From Hanstruepera ponticola (GTDB lineage: Bacteria > Bacteroidota > Bacteroidia > Flavobacteriales > Flavobacteriaceae): a stretch of DNA of 64,000 nt. Numbering within the stretch: position 1 is the stretch's first letter; the number at the start of each line of letters is the position of its first letter. The stretch lies in contig NZ_JABANC010000001.1 of the NCBI RefSeq assembly GCF_012931685.1, forward strand, positions 124,001 to 188,000, given 5' to 3'. Made by a program: the position numbers and the translations under genes. Below are positions 8,638 to 17,702 of the stretch, piece after piece. The notes under the pieces are model-generated. The model saw only the letters and a list, made by a program, of their open reading frames with translations, was not told where the DNA came from and did not search any database.

Positions 8638-9199
8638 AATTCTGACTGTTTAATTCATTAATTTGTTTTTGCAAAACTTGTCTTGCCTTAAACAATTGTG
8701 ATTTTGAAGTCCCTTCTGAAATGTTTAGTATTTCTGCTATTTCAAAATGTTTATAACCTTCAATAGCATACAGAACAAAAACCATTTTATATCCTTCAGG
8801 CAAAGCATCAATTAGACTTTGAATTTCTGCAACTTCCATATTACTCTCAATATCATTAGAAAAATCTTTTGAGGTAATTATGTTCTCTTCGAGGAATTCA
8901 ACTCGTTTTTGAACTCTTAAAAAAGATATGGACTCTCTAACCATTATTTTTCGTAACCAACCTTCAAAACTACCTTTGTCCTCAAATTTTTTAAGATTGG
9001 TAAATGCTTTAAAAAAGCCATTAAGCATAGCTTCTTCGGCTTGTTGCAAATCTTTTATGTAATAACGACAAACACTTAGCATTTTTGGCGCATGAACTTC
9101 ATAAAGTCTATTTTGCGCATCACGATTTCCCTTTACAGCTTTACTGATAAGTTCGTTGTTATTTTTATAAAGTTGAATAACCTTCAAAATAGCTTTCAT
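8624..9199 (-). CDS. ECF-type RNA polymerase sigma factor
   Basis: Sigma-70 family factor of 191 aa. Region 2 lies at about residues 25-95 (AEEAMLNGFFKAFTNLKKF, then GSFEGWLRKIMVRESISFLR). Region 4 lies at about 125-180 (LPEGYKMVFVLYAIEGYKHF, EIAEILNISEGTSKSQLFKA), with the recognition helix typical of Bacteroidota ECF factors. Region 3 is absent, as usual for ECFs. It is the first gene of a three-gene operon with a probable anti-sigma and an outer-membrane protein, suggesting control of an envelope response. The inducing signal and promoter are not evident. ispB-like 9262-10239 lies 62 bp upstream on the same strand. Confidence 0.88.
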   Translation of the reverse strand: MKAILKVIQLYKNNNELISKAVKGNRDAQNRLYEVHAPKMLSVCRYYIKDLQQAEEAMLNGFFKAFTNLKKFEDKGSFEGWLRKIMVRESISFLRVQKRVEFLEENIITSKDFSNDIESNMEVAEIQSLIDALPEGYKMVFVLYAIEGYKHFEIAEILNISEGTSKSQLFKARQVLQKQINELNSQNYGTN

Positions 9200-9261
9200 T
9201 AGACTTTCTATTTATAAAGACGCAATTATGATGCAAATGGTTGCCTGGATATGAAAAAAAA

Positions 9262-10239
9262 TTATTTTTTACGTTCAATCACGTAATTAACCATCAACTT
9301 TAAAGATGATTTGTAAGTAGATTCTGGGTAAGTTTCAAGAATATTTAGCGCTTCAGCTTGAAAAGCCTTCATCTTATTAACGGCGTATTCCAATCCATTA
9401 TTCGCTTTAACAAAAGCAATCACTTCTTTTACTCGTGTTTTATCCTTATTATGATTTTTTATGGAATTAATAAGCCAATTTTTTTCTTTTTTAGAAGCTT
9501 GATTGAGAACATGTATTAAAGGTAACGTCATTTTTTGCTCTTTAATGTCTATACCTGTTGGCTTACCAATTTTTTCTTCACCATAATCAAACAAATCATC
9601 CTTAATTTGAAATGCCATCCCAATTAACTCTCCAAACTTTCTCATCTTTTCAATATCTGAAGAATCAGGTTTTACAGAAGCAGCACCTAAACTGCAGCAC
9701 GCTGCAATTAATGTCGCTGTTTTTTGACGAATAATCTCGTAGTATACGGCTTCAGTAATATCTAGTTTTCTAGCTTTCTCAATTTGCAGTAATTCACCTT
9801 CGCTCATTTCCCTAACAGCTATTGAAATAATTTTCAATAAATCGAAATCATTATTATCAATAGAAAGTAATAACCCCTTGGACAATAAATAATCACCTAC
9901 CAAAACAGCTATTTTATTTTTCCACAAAGCATTGATTGAAAAAAATCCACGACGTCTGTTGCTATCGTCGACTACATCATCGTGAACCAATGTCGCTGTA
10001 TGAATAAGCTCAATAACTGATGCGCCTCGATAAGTTCGTTCGCTTACTTCTCCGTTGGCAACCATTTTGGCTACTAAAAAAACGAACATAGGGCGCATTT
10101 GCTTACCCTTTCTATTTACAATGTAGTGTGTAATGCGATTTAACAGAGCCACTTTAGAAGACATTGACAATTGGAACTTTTGCTCGAAAAGTTCCATTTC
10201 ATAGGCAACAGGCTGCTTTATTTGTTCTACAATTTTCAA
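9262..10239 (-). CDS. long-chain polyprenyl diphosphate synthase
   Basis: Trans-isoprenyl diphosphate synthase of 325 aa, cytoplasmic, adding isopentenyl units to an allylic primer. The first Asp-rich motif is in LVHDDVVDDSNRRRG (about 85-100) and the second in FQIKDDLFDYG (about 210-220); the conserved KGKQMRP and IRQKTA stretches are also present. In this phylum the usual product is the side chain of menaquinone, but chain length cannot be read from the sequence. The residues before the first Asp motif are small (TATLVHDD), which favours a long product. The gene could also be named hepT, ispB or sdsA, so no symbol is given. Confidence 0.88.
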   Translation of the reverse strand: MKIVEQIKQPVAYEMELFEQKFQLSMSSKVALLNRITHYIVNRKGKQMRPMFVFLVAKMVANGEVSERTYRGASVIELIHTATLVHDDVVDDSNRRRGFFSINALWKNKIAVLVGDYLLSKGLLLSIDNNDFDLLKIISIAVREMSEGELLQIEKARKLDITEAVYYEIIRQKTATLIAACCSLGAASVKPDSSDIEKMRKFGELIGMAFQIKDDLFDYGEEKIGKPTGIDIKEQKMTLPLIHVLNQASKKEKNWLINSIKNHNKDKTRVKEVIAFVKANNGLEYAVNKMKAFQAEALNILETYPESTYKSSLKLMVNYVIERKK

Positions 10240-10393
10240 AAATGAGATTCTAAAAAACGGATAAACAAACCTACTAAAAAAGCTAGTGATTACATAACTC
10301 TTATAAAAATAGTCCTGATTGATATGTTAAAAATTAAAATGAGCAAAAAAAAATTTGTAACTTGATACATATTTAACTCTAAACTAAACATTT

Positions 10394-11323
10394 ATGAAAA
10401 AAATTACTTTACTGCTTATATGCTTATCTTTTAGTTTATGCATGTATTCCCAACAAACTATTTCTTTCGAAGCATCAGAAGGTTTTGCACTTGGTGATAT
10501 TCACAATCAAGTTGGTTGGACTTCCACTGGTTGTGGTGATGGTTGCAATGTTGAAAACCAGGTTATCTCAAATGAGCAGGCATCAGATGGTACTTTAAGT
10601 CTAAAAATAGTTCAAGAAACTGCTTTTGCGGGACAGGCCAATCCGGTTGTTGGAGGTTTCTATGATTATGCAGCTCCAATTCCAAACACCATGGCTACTT
10701 TTTCGGCTGATTTCTACATTGACACTTTTGATTCAGCCAATACTTCTGATTATTTATTTGGGTTAACAAATTTAACTGAAGGTGCTTTTAGAACTTATAT
10801 TAGATTTACTTTTGAAGGTGATATTTTTGTGCTAGTTGACGATGGCACTGGTACTGTAGATTTAATCGACACAACAGCTGATTGGACACCTCTAACTTGG
10901 TTTAACATGCGAATTGAAATTGATGGAGCCAATGTGGAATTTTATATTAATGATGTTTCAATTTACTCTGGTTTAACTGCAACAGTTGGAGATATTGAAA
11001 ATGTGAGATTTGTACATGACAACTTTTTAGGATTTGCTTATATGGATAATTTTAGAACTAATGACGAGAACTTATCTGTAGATAATTTTAATAAGAATCA
11101 AATTTCTCATTTTTACAATAAGCAAAATGAAAGTTTCAATATTACAGCTTCATCAGCAATAACATCAGTTAAAATTTATGATATATTAGGAAAAAACGTT
11201 GTAAATAAAACGACTAACTCCACCTTGGATGTTACTGATTTATCAAATTTCGGAAAAGGTGTTTATCTTGCCCAAATTCAAACTGAACAAGGTATCAAAA
11301 CTGTAAAATTTGTAAAAAATTAA
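10394..11323 (+). CDS. secreted protein with concanavalin-like domain and T9SS sorting domain
   Basis: A 309-aa exported protein. Signal peptide 1-20 (LLLICLSFSLCMYSQ). A beta-sandwich of the LamG/concanavalin type at about 22-225 includes the fold-typical strands FSADFYIDTF, WFNMRIEIDG, VEFYINDVSIYSG and the closing FAYMDNFR. The last 70 residues (FNITASSAITSVKIYDILGK, then LSNFGKGVYLAQIQT and TVKFVKN) are a type A C-terminal sorting domain of the type IX secretion system. The protein should therefore cross the outer membrane and be exposed or released. No catalytic residues are evident; carbohydrate or protein binding is possible. Confidence 0.8.
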   Translation: MKKITLLLICLSFSLCMYSQQTISFEASEGFALGDIHNQVGWTSTGCGDGCNVENQVISNEQASDGTLSLKIVQETAFAGQANPVVGGFYDYAAPIPNTMATFSADFYIDTFDSANTSDYLFGLTNLTEGAFRTYIRFTFEGDIFVLVDDGTGTVDLIDTTADWTPLTWFNMRIEIDGANVEFYINDVSIYSGLTATVGDIENVRFVHDNFLGFAYMDNFRTNDENLSVDNFNKNQISHFYNKQNESFNITASSAITSVKIYDILGKNVVNKTTNSTLDVTDLSNFGKGVYLAQIQTEQGIKTVKFVKN

Positions 11324-11347
11324 ACTTTTAACAACTTCTATATAATC

Positions 11348-11380
11348 AAAAAAGAGCTACAATAATGTAGCTCTTTTTTT
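11348..11380. terminator. bidirectional terminator between the T9SS cargo gene and rlmN
   Basis: AAAAAAGAGCTAC (11348-11360), loop AATAAT, GTAGCTCTTTTTTT (11367-11380). It has a 7-bp core stem plus A/T extension, with T-runs on both strands, and lies between two convergent genes. Confidence 0.9.
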
Positions 11381-12419
11381 AACTTTTATTTGCTAATTGC
11401 CCGCATGCAGCATCAATATCTTTCCCTCTAGATCGCCTGACAGTAACTGTGATATTATTGCGCTCTAATACTGAAACATAACGATCTATAGCTTCTGAAT
11501 TAGCTTGCTGAAAAACACCATCGTCAATTGGGTTATACTCAATTAAATTAACCTTACTAGGCGCAAATTTGCAAAACTCCACCAAGGCTTTAATATCTTT
11601 ATCCTGATCATTAATCCCTTTCCAAACCACATACTCATAGGTAATTCTGTTTTTGGTTTTGGCATACCAATATTCTAGTGCTTCCCTTAAATCTTTAAGC
11701 GGGAATGTAGCATTAAATGGCATAATTGAGGTTCTAACCTCATCAATAGCTGAATGTAAGGATACTGCTAATTTAAATTTCACCTCATCATCGGCCATTT
11801 TTTTTATCATTTTAGGCACACCCGAAGTTGAGACAACAATCCGTTTCGGAGACATTCCCAAACCTTCTGGAGATGTAATTTTATCAATAGCTTTTAAAAC
11901 ATTATTATAATTCATAAGCGGTTCACCCATTCCCATAAATACAATATTGCTTAAAGGCTTGTTATGATACAACCTACTTTCTTTATCAATGGCAACAACT
12001 TGATCAACAATTTCATCAGGATTCAAATTACGCATACGTTTGAGCCTAGCAGTGGCACAAAATTTACAATCTAGGCTACAACCAACTTGACTAGACACAC
12101 AGGCTGTTGTTCTTTTTTTGGTAGGAATTAATACTGACTCCACAATTAAACCATCATGTAATTTAACCGCATTCTTGATAGTCCCATCACTACTCTTTTG
12201 CATGGAATCAACCTTGATATGATTGATAACAAAATTAGCTTCCAACATGGATCTAGTTTCTTTTGAGATGTTAGTCATATCCTCAAAAGAATGTGCAGAC
12301 TTTTGCCAAAGCCATTCATATACCTGATTACCACGAAAAGCTTTATCACCTTCACTGACGAAGAAATCGCGAAGTTGTTCTTTTGTTAATGCACGTATGT
12401 CTTTTTTTTTGTTTTCCAT
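11379..12419 (-). CDS. rlmN: dual-specificity RNA methyltransferase RlmN
   Basis: Radical-SAM enzyme of 346 aa that methylates C2 of A2503 in 23S rRNA and A37 in some tRNAs. The [4Fe-4S]-binding CxxxCxxC is in GCSLDCKFCATARLKRMRN (about residues 112-130). The downstream NIVFMGMGEPLMNY and VVSTSGVPKMI match the SAM-binding part. The C-terminal Cys that takes part in the mechanism is in the DAACGQLA tail, and the N-terminal helical RNA-binding domain is present (LRDFFVSEGDKAFRGNQVYE). It is convergent with the secreted-protein gene and separated from queA by a terminator. Confidence 0.95.
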   Translation of the reverse strand: MENKKKDIRALTKEQLRDFFVSEGDKAFRGNQVYEWLWQKSAHSFEDMTNISKETRSMLEANFVINHIKVDSMQKSSDGTIKNAVKLHDGLIVESVLIPTKKRTTACVSSQVGCSLDCKFCATARLKRMRNLNPDEIVDQVVAIDKESRLYHNKPLSNIVFMGMGEPLMNYNNVLKAIDKITSPEGLGMSPKRIVVSTSGVPKMIKKMADDEVKFKLAVSLHSAIDEVRTSIMPFNATFPLKDLREALEYWYAKTKNRITYEYVVWKGINDQDKDIKALVEFCKFAPSKVNLIEYNPIDDGVFQQANSEAIDRYVSVLERNNITVTVRRSRGKDIDAACGQLANKS

Positions 12420-12444
12420 TGAAGCTATAAAATAATATTAGCAA

Positions 12445-12474
12445 CAAAAAAGCCTTGATAAACAAGGCTTTTTA
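12445..12474 (-). terminator. terminator between queA and rlmN region
   Basis: AAAAAGCCTTG, a 5-nt loop and CAAGGCTTTTT, spanning about 12446-12473, just 10 bp past the queA stop codon. It is symmetric enough to act on both strands, but only minus-strand transcription reaches it. Confidence 0.85.
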
Positions 12475-12483
12475 ATAACTGTT

Positions 12484-13533
12484 TTATAAAATCAGCATGG
12501 CATCACCATAACTGTAAAACTTATATTTTTCTTTTATGGCTTCATCATAAGCCTTTTTAATAAAATCGTGTCCTGCAAAAGCAGAAGCCATCATTAAAAG
12601 AGTTGATTTTGGTGTATGAAAATTAGTAATCATACAATTTGCAATACTGAACTCATAGGGTGGAAATATAAATTTGTTAGACCACCCATCAAATTCATTT
12701 AGTGTACCACTTGAGGACACTGAACTTTCAATAGCTCGCATGGCGGTTGTTCCCACTGCGCAAACACGCTTTTTATTTTTTATTGCCGTATTAATGGTAT
12801 CAACGGCAGGTGTTTTAATAATAATTTCCTCACTGTCCATTTTATGTTTAGACAAATCTTCAACCTCAACTGGATTAAACGTTCCTAAACCTACATGAAG
12901 CGTAATTTCCGCAAAATTCACTCCTTTTATTTCCAAACGCTTCAATAAGTGTTTTGAGAAATGTAATCCAGCAGTTGGAGCAGCTACAGCACCTTCATTT
13001 TTAGCAAAAATAGTTTGGTATCTATCTTCATCTTCTGGCTCAACTTCCCTTTTAATATACTTTGGTAATGGTGTCTGACCAAGCTCATTTAATTTCACTC
13101 TAAAGTCCCTGTAGGAACCATCATATAAAAAACGTAAGGTACGACCTCTAGAGGTTGTATTATCAATGACTTCAGCTACTAACGACTCTTCTTCTCCAAA
13201 ATACAGTTTGTTACCAATTCTAATTTTACGAGCTGGATCGACCAACACATCCCAAAGACGTTGCTCTTCATTTAACTCTCGTAGTAAAAACACCTCAATC
13301 CTTGCACCAGTTTTTTCCTTATTTCCATAAAGTCTTGCTGGGAATACTTTCGTGTTATTTAAAATCATCACATCATCTTCATCAAAATAATCAATTAAAT
13401 CTTTGAAGTATTTATGTTCTATGGTTTGATCCTTTCTGTTAAGAACCATTAATCGTGCTTCATCTCTATTTTCAGATGGGTATTCGGCTAATAATTCTTC
13501 GGGAAGATCAAAATTAAAATGTGATAATTTCAT
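12484..13533 (-). CDS. queA: S-adenosylmethionine:tRNA ribosyltransferase-isomerase
   Basis: Transfers and isomerises the ribosyl moiety of SAM onto preQ1-modified tRNA to give epoxyqueuosine (queuosine pathway); 349 aa. Family hallmarks are [20 protein letters not shown] at the N-terminus, [46 protein letters not shown] and [18 protein letters not shown]. It is separated from the upstream aroA operon by 95 bp holding a good promoter, and followed by a terminator, so it is probably transcribed alone. No preQ1 riboswitch is evident in its 40-nt leader. Confidence 0.96.
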   Translation of the reverse strand: MKLSHFNFDLPEELLAEYPSENRDEARLMVLNRKDQTIEHKYFKDLIDYFDEDDVMILNNTKVFPARLYGNKEKTGARIEVFLLRELNEEQRLWDVLVDPARKIRIGNKLYFGEEESLVAEVIDNTTSRGRTLRFLYDGSYRDFRVKLNELGQTPLPKYIKREVEPEDEDRYQTIFAKNEGAVAAPTAGLHFSKHLLKRLEIKGVNFAEITLHVGLGTFNPVEVEDLSKHKMDSEEIIIKTPAVDTINTAIKNKKRVCAVGTTAMRAIESSVSSSGTLNEFDGWSNKFIFPPYEFSIANCMITNFHTPKSTLLMMASAFAGHDFIKKAYDEAIKEKYKFYSYGDAMLIL

Positions 13534-13578
13534 TTGTTGTTATTTATTTAAAATTTATGTGTGTTTTTGTAAAGGCTG

Positions 13579-13610
13579 CAAATATACAATCTCAAAGTAG
13601 GGGTTGTCAA
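13579..13610 (-). promoter_or_regulatory. promoter of queA
   Basis: On the minus strand, TTG (13610-13608), a 21-bp spacer and TATATTTG (13586-13579) match the Bacteroidota consensus exactly. The -7 element ends 45 bp before the queA ATG. Confidence 0.65.
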
Positions 13611-13628
13611 GTATTTAACCAATTATTA

Positions 13629-14852
13629 TTAAGATACTTTTATACCAAGTGCTTTTAAATCATTCCAAAAATCTGGATATGATTTTGAAACGACCTCTGC
13701 ATCCTTTATAATAATATCAGTTTTAAGACAAAGTGGCGCAAAAGCCATAGCCATTCTGTGGTCATTATAAGTATCTATTTCTACTTGATTGTTTATCTTT
13801 TTACTCGACTCTAAACGGAGTGTATTATCTGTTATCTGAACTTGCGCTCCCAATTTCTCTAATTCTATTTTTAGCGCTAGCAATCTATCAGTCTCCTTTA
13901 TTTTAAGCGTATGAAGACCTTTTAAGGCGCATGCTACTCCTAAAGCGAAGCAAGTTACCACAATTGTCTGTGCGATATCAGGAGCATTCACTAAATTATA
14001 TTCATATAATTCCTTTGAGGGCTCTTTAGCTTTTTTTAAAACCAGAGAATCATTATCTAAATTTGAGTTCACACCAAAATCATTATAAATAGCTTTTAAA
14101 ACAGCGTCACCTTGAATACTGTTTTCTTTAAAAGATTTTATTCTAATTTCTGCACCAATAGGACTTAAAGCAATCAAACTATAAAAATAAGAAACTGAAG
14201 ACCAATCGCTTTCAACCACAACGGTCTTATCCTTAATTATCTCATGATGCCGCACATGAATAATATTGTCTTTAAAAGTAGAATTGACACCCATTTCAGA
14301 TAATAAACTTAAGGTCATGTTTATGTAAGGTCTAGAAGTAATATGACCCTCTAAAGTCAATTTCAATCCATTTTGAAGTTTTGGTGCTATCAGTAATAAG
14401 GCAGAAATATATTGGCTACTAACATCTGCTTTCAAAACAACTTCATTTTTTGAAAGCAGCTTTCCATTTATTTTTAACGGTGGAAATCCTTTGTGTCCTA
14501 AATAATCAATATCTGCACCCAATTTTTTTAAGGCGTCCACCAAAATGGCAATAGGTCGTTCTTTCATTCTAGCGGAACCCGTCAAGGTAACATTTCTATC
14601 GGGCTGTACAGCAAAATAAGTTGTAAGGAAACGCATAGCTGTACCTGCATGATGCACATCAACAACTTTTAAATCATTTTGGAGTGCCTTTTGCATCACT
14701 CTTGAATCATCTGAATTAGAGAGATTCTTTATTTTTAAATTTGGATAAAGCGCCTGTAGCAACAATAATCTATTGGATTCGCTTTTTGAGCCCGTGATTA
14801 CAACTTGATTTGATTGCTTCGATATAGCCGATTTATGGAGTACGATATCCAT
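13629..14852 (-). CDS. aroA: 3-phosphoshikimate 1-carboxyvinyltransferase (EPSP synthase)
   Basis: Sixth step of the shikimate pathway: shikimate-3-phosphate + PEP to EPSP. It has 407 aa, slightly shorter than the 427 of E. coli. Recognisable motifs are GSKSESNRLLLLQAL, LTGSARMKERPI (PEP/phosphate contacts), SSQYISALLLIAP, VNAPDIAQTIVV, KETDRLLALKIELEKLGAQ and YNDHRMAMAFAPL. The usual NAGTAMR box reads HAGTAMR here, a substitution next to the active site. It is the last gene of the aromatic operon; its ATG overlaps the mazG-like stop by one base. Confidence 0.94.
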   Translation of the reverse strand: MDIVLHKSAISKQSNQVVITGSKSESNRLLLLQALYPNLKIKNLSNSDDSRVMQKALQNDLKVVDVHHAGTAMRFLTTYFAVQPDRNVTLTGSARMKERPIAILVDALKKLGADIDYLGHKGFPPLKINGKLLSKNEVVLKADVSSQYISALLLIAPKLQNGLKLTLEGHITSRPYINMTLSLLSEMGVNSTFKDNIIHVRHHEIIKDKTVVVESDWSSVSYFYSLIALSPIGAEIRIKSFKENSIQGDAVLKAIYNDFGVNSNLDNDSLVLKKAKEPSKELYEYNLVNAPDIAQTIVVTCFALGVACALKGLHTLKIKETDRLLALKIELEKLGAQVQITDNTLRLESSKKINNQVEIDTYNDHRMAMAFAPLCLKTDIIIKDAEVVSKSYPDFWNDLKALGIKVS

Positions 14853-15184
14853 TATTTTTTTAGCTTATCATTGTTGTGGTGCCTATCGTGATCACGTTTA
14901 GTTTTCTTTGCCATCTTTTTGTCAAAAGCTTCTTGCAAATCAATTCCGGTTTGGTTAGCCAAACATAACACCACAAAAACAACGTCCGCCAATTCTTCTC
15001 CTAGGTCTTTATCCCTGTCACTTTCCTTTTCACTCTGTTCACCATAACGCCTTGCAATAATACGTGCCACCTCACCTACTTCTTCAGTTAGTTGTGCCAT
15101 GTTGGTAAGTTCATTAAAATAACGAACACCATGTTCTTGTATCCACTTATCAACTATTTTTTGCGCGTTTTCTATGTTCATCAT
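14852..15184 (-). CDS. MazG-like nucleotide pyrophosphohydrolase
   Basis: A 110-aa all-alpha NTP pyrophosphohydrolase of the MazG/dUTPase-2 superfamily. The metal-binding acidic helices are visible: LTEEVGEVARIIARRYGEQ (ExxE) and DLGEELADVVFVVLCLANQT (ExxxD). Such single-domain proteins hydrolyse abnormal or surplus nucleoside triphosphates; the substrate is not known here. It has a four-base overlap with dtd upstream and a one-base overlap with aroA downstream, so it is translationally coupled inside the aromatic operon. Two successive Met codons make the exact start uncertain by one residue. Confidence 0.85.
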   Translation of the reverse strand: MMNIENAQKIVDKWIQEHGVRYFNELTNMAQLTEEVGEVARIIARRYGEQSEKESDRDKDLGEELADVVFVVLCLANQTGIDLQEAFDKKMAKKTKRDHDRHHNNDKLKK

Positions 15185-15633
15185 TCTCTATTTTTACTGT
15201 CAATTATTATAGTCACTGGCCCATCATTCAATAATTCTACTTTCATATCAGCTCCAAACTCACCAGATTGAACCTGTTTACCTAAATCATTTTCTAATTG
15301 TTTAATAAATGTCTTATACAACGGAATGGCCACCTCTGGTTTGGCTGCTTTGATATAGCTTGGTCTATTCCCTTTTTTGGTACTAGCATGCAATGTAAAC
15401 TGACTGACCACAATAATGTCACCATCAGCATCTAAAATAGATGTGTTCATAACACCTTGATTGTCAGGAAAAATACGCATATTAACGATTTTATTGGTCA
15501 ACCACTTAATGTCATCAATAGTATCTTCATCAACAATACCAAGGAAGATTAAAAGCCCATTTTGAATATTGGCAATTTTCTCATTTTCAACCGTAACGCT
15601 TGCTTTTGAAACTCTTTGAATGACTACTTTCAT
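15181..15633 (-). CDS. dtd: D-aminoacyl-tRNA deacylase
   Basis: Proofreading enzyme that removes D-amino acids (and glycine from tRNA-Ala) from tRNA; 150 aa, the family's usual size. It shows MKVVIQRVSKASVTVENEKI at the start, the cross-subunit GP dipeptide in NDGPVTIIID near the C-terminus and the SQFTLHAS motif with the nucleophile-region Thr. I use the ATG at 15633: the frame extends to a TTG at 15651, which would overlap rsgA and add six residues foreign to the family. The rsgA stop is two bases upstream. Confidence 0.94.
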   Translation of the reverse strand: MKVVIQRVSKASVTVENEKIANIQNGLLIFLGIVDEDTIDDIKWLTNKIVNMRIFPDNQGVMNTSILDADGDIIVVSQFTLHASTKKGNRPSYIKAAKPEVAIPLYKTFIKQLENDLGKQVQSGEFGADMKVELLNDGPVTIIIDSKNRE

Positions 15634-15635
15634 AT

Positions 15636-16586
15636 TTACTCGGTATCCCAATTATCAGTTCGGTAATGCTCATCATCTCCTTCAATGATTTGCACGTAGC
15701 TCTTATACCTTGAATAGGCGATTTCATCATTATCAAGTGCTTCCTTTACCGCACATTTTGGTTCATCAATATGAATACAATTATTAAACTTGCAGTCTTG
15801 TTTCAAAGCAAAAAATTCTGGAAAATAATCACCCACTTCTTCCTTATCCATATCAACTACACCAAATCCTTTTATGCCTGGTGTATCAATAATTTTAGCA
15901 CCAAAACTTAAATCAAACATTTCAGCAAAAGTTGTTGTGTGCTGACCTTGCATATGCTGATTGGATATTTCTTTGGTTTTTAAATCTAATGACGGTTCAA
16001 TGGCATTAACTAGCGTAGACTTCCCAACACCTGAATGACCAGCAAACATGCTTACTTTATCCTTCATTAATGCTTTTACCTTATCAATATTTTTACTCGT
16101 TTTAGCAGAAATACCTATACATTCATACCCTATTTTACGATAAACATGTGCTAGGTATTTAACCTCATCTAAAGTATCGCCAAAATACGCATCAATTTTA
16201 TTAAACAATAAAATTGTTTTAACATCATAGGCTTGTGCCGTAACCAGAAATCGATCAATAAAACTGGTAAACGTTGGTGGGTTATCTATGGTTATCAATA
16301 AAAACAACTGATCAATATTAGCTGCTATTATATGGGTTTGCTTTGATAAGTTTACTGATTTTCTAACAATATAGTTCTCACGGTCATGAATAGATTCAAT
16401 TACTCCAGTTACCTCATCATTCTTGGTTTCCAGTTCAAAATCTACGACATCGCCAACTGCAATAGGATTAGTGCTTTTAATATCTTTTAATCGAAATTTT
16501 CCCTTTATTCTACACTGGTATGTTGCACCTAATGCAGTTTTCACGGTGTACCAACTTCCTGTAGATTTATAAACGGTTCCAGTCAT
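15636..16586 (-). CDS. rsgA: small ribosomal subunit biogenesis GTPase RsgA
   Basis: Circularly permuted GTPase that assists late 30S maturation; 316 aa. An OB-fold N-terminal domain (1-70) is followed by the permuted G motifs: LLFNKIDAY (G4), then GHSGVGKSTLVNAI (G1, about 182-195), the threonine pair in QHTTTFAEMF (G2) and DTPGIKGFG (G3). The C-terminal zinc knuckle is in CKFNNCIHIDEPKCAV. It sits 21 bp downstream of the DAHP synthase fusion gene and 2 bp upstream of dtd, within the aromatic operon, which links translation quality genes to aromatic synthesis. Confidence 0.95.
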   Translation of the reverse strand: MTGTVYKSTGSWYTVKTALGATYQCRIKGKFRLKDIKSTNPIAVGDVVDFELETKNDEVTGVIESIHDRENYIVRKSVNLSKQTHIIAANIDQLFLLITIDNPPTFTSFIDRFLVTAQAYDVKTILLFNKIDAYFGDTLDEVKYLAHVYRKIGYECIGISAKTSKNIDKVKALMKDKVSMFAGHSGVGKSTLVNAIEPSLDLKTKEISNQHMQGQHTTTFAEMFDLSFGAKIIDTPGIKGFGVVDMDKEEVGDYFPEFFALKQDCKFNNCIHIDEPKCAVKEALDNDEIAYSRYKSYVQIIEGDDEHYRTDNWDTE

Positions 16587-16607
16587 TTCTACAAAGATGC
16601 TAAATTT

Positions 16608-17693
16608 CTAATTATCATTAATAATCTTCTCCTGATGATTTATAGATTCTTGATGAACGGCTTTAAAGACTCGCAGAATAAATTCCTCACTCAAGTTTTT
16701 TTCTTCACCTTGTAAAATCATTTTTCCTAAAATTTCATTCCAACGTTTTGTTTGTAATACTGCCACATTATGGGCTTTTTTAAGTGTCCCAATCTCATCG
16801 GCTACATTCATACGTTTACCAAGAATTTCTATAAGTTGATGATCAATGACATCAATTTGCGTTCTTAACGTATTGATTTTATTCTTGAATTCGGTTGCCT
16901 CCCCTGTTTCTTTTCTAATTTTTAAATCGTCCATAAACTGAATAAGGGTATTTGGTGTGATTTGCTGTGCAGCATCACTCCAAGCATTATCAGGATCAAA
17001 ATGTGTTTCGACCATTAAACCATCATAGTTTAAGTCTAATGCTGTTTGGCACAAATCAAAAATAATATCGCGACGACCAGCAATGTGTGAAGGATCCAAT
17101 ATAAGTGGTAAATCCGGAAAACGATTTTGTAAATCTATTGGTAATTGCCATTCAGGGTTATTTCTGTAACGCGTTTTTTCATAGGTAGAAAACCCTCTGT
17201 GGATAACCCCTAAGTTTTTCACATTAGCCGTATAAAATCGTTCAACAGCTCCTAACCATAGTGCTAAATCTGGATTAACTGGGTTTTTAACTAAAACGGT
17301 TTTATCTGTGCCTTTTAAGGCTTCAGCTATTTCCTGTACAATAAATGGACTTACCGTCGTTCTAGCGCCAATCCACAAAATATCAACATCATGTTGCAAG
17401 GCTAAATCGACATGGTTGGCATTAGCTACCTCGGTAGTGATAAGCATACCTGTTTCTTCTTTTGCTTTTTGCAACCATTTTAGACCTAAAGCACCAACAC
17501 CTTCAAAATTTCCTGGTCGTGTTCTGGGTTTCCAAATACCAGCTCGCAGTACAGTTGCATCACTATCTTTTAATTGATGAGCAATTTTTAAAACTTGCCC
17601 TTCGGTTTCTGCACTACAAGGCCCTGCAATTACCAATGGATGTTCTAATCCAAATTTATCTAACCACGTTCGTAATTCTCTTTTATTTTCCAT
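16608..17693 (-). CDS. bifunctional DAHP synthase / chorismate mutase type II
   Basis: Fusion of two steps of aromatic biosynthesis; 361 aa. The N-terminal part (about 1-265) is a KDO8P-like type I DAHP synthase: LVIAGPCSAETEGQVL, VLRAGIWKPRTRPGNFEG, LVKNPVNPDLALWLGA and LILDPSHIAGRRD bind PEP, phosphate and metal. The C-terminal part (about 272-361) is an AroQ chorismate mutase helix bundle: NTLRTQIDVIDHQLIEILGK, RMNVADEIGTLKK. This domain order is typical of Bacteroidota, where the mutase domain can also confer feedback control on DAHP synthase (known for related fusions). It lies between tyrA and rsgA in the operon. Confidence 0.95.
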   Translation of the reverse strand: MENKRELRTWLDKFGLEHPLVIAGPCSAETEGQVLKIAHQLKDSDATVLRAGIWKPRTRPGNFEGVGALGLKWLQKAKEETGMLITTEVANANHVDLALQHDVDILWIGARTTVSPFIVQEIAEALKGTDKTVLVKNPVNPDLALWLGAVERFYTANVKNLGVIHRGFSTYEKTRYRNNPEWQLPIDLQNRFPDLPLILDPSHIAGRRDIIFDLCQTALDLNYDGLMVETHFDPDNAWSDAAQQITPNTLIQFMDDLKIRKETGEATEFKNKINTLRTQIDVIDHQLIEILGKRMNVADEIGTLKKAHNVAVLQTKRWNEILGKMILQGEEKNLSEEFILRVFKAVHQESINHQEKIINDN

Positions 17694-17702
17694 AGTCTTT
17701 TT

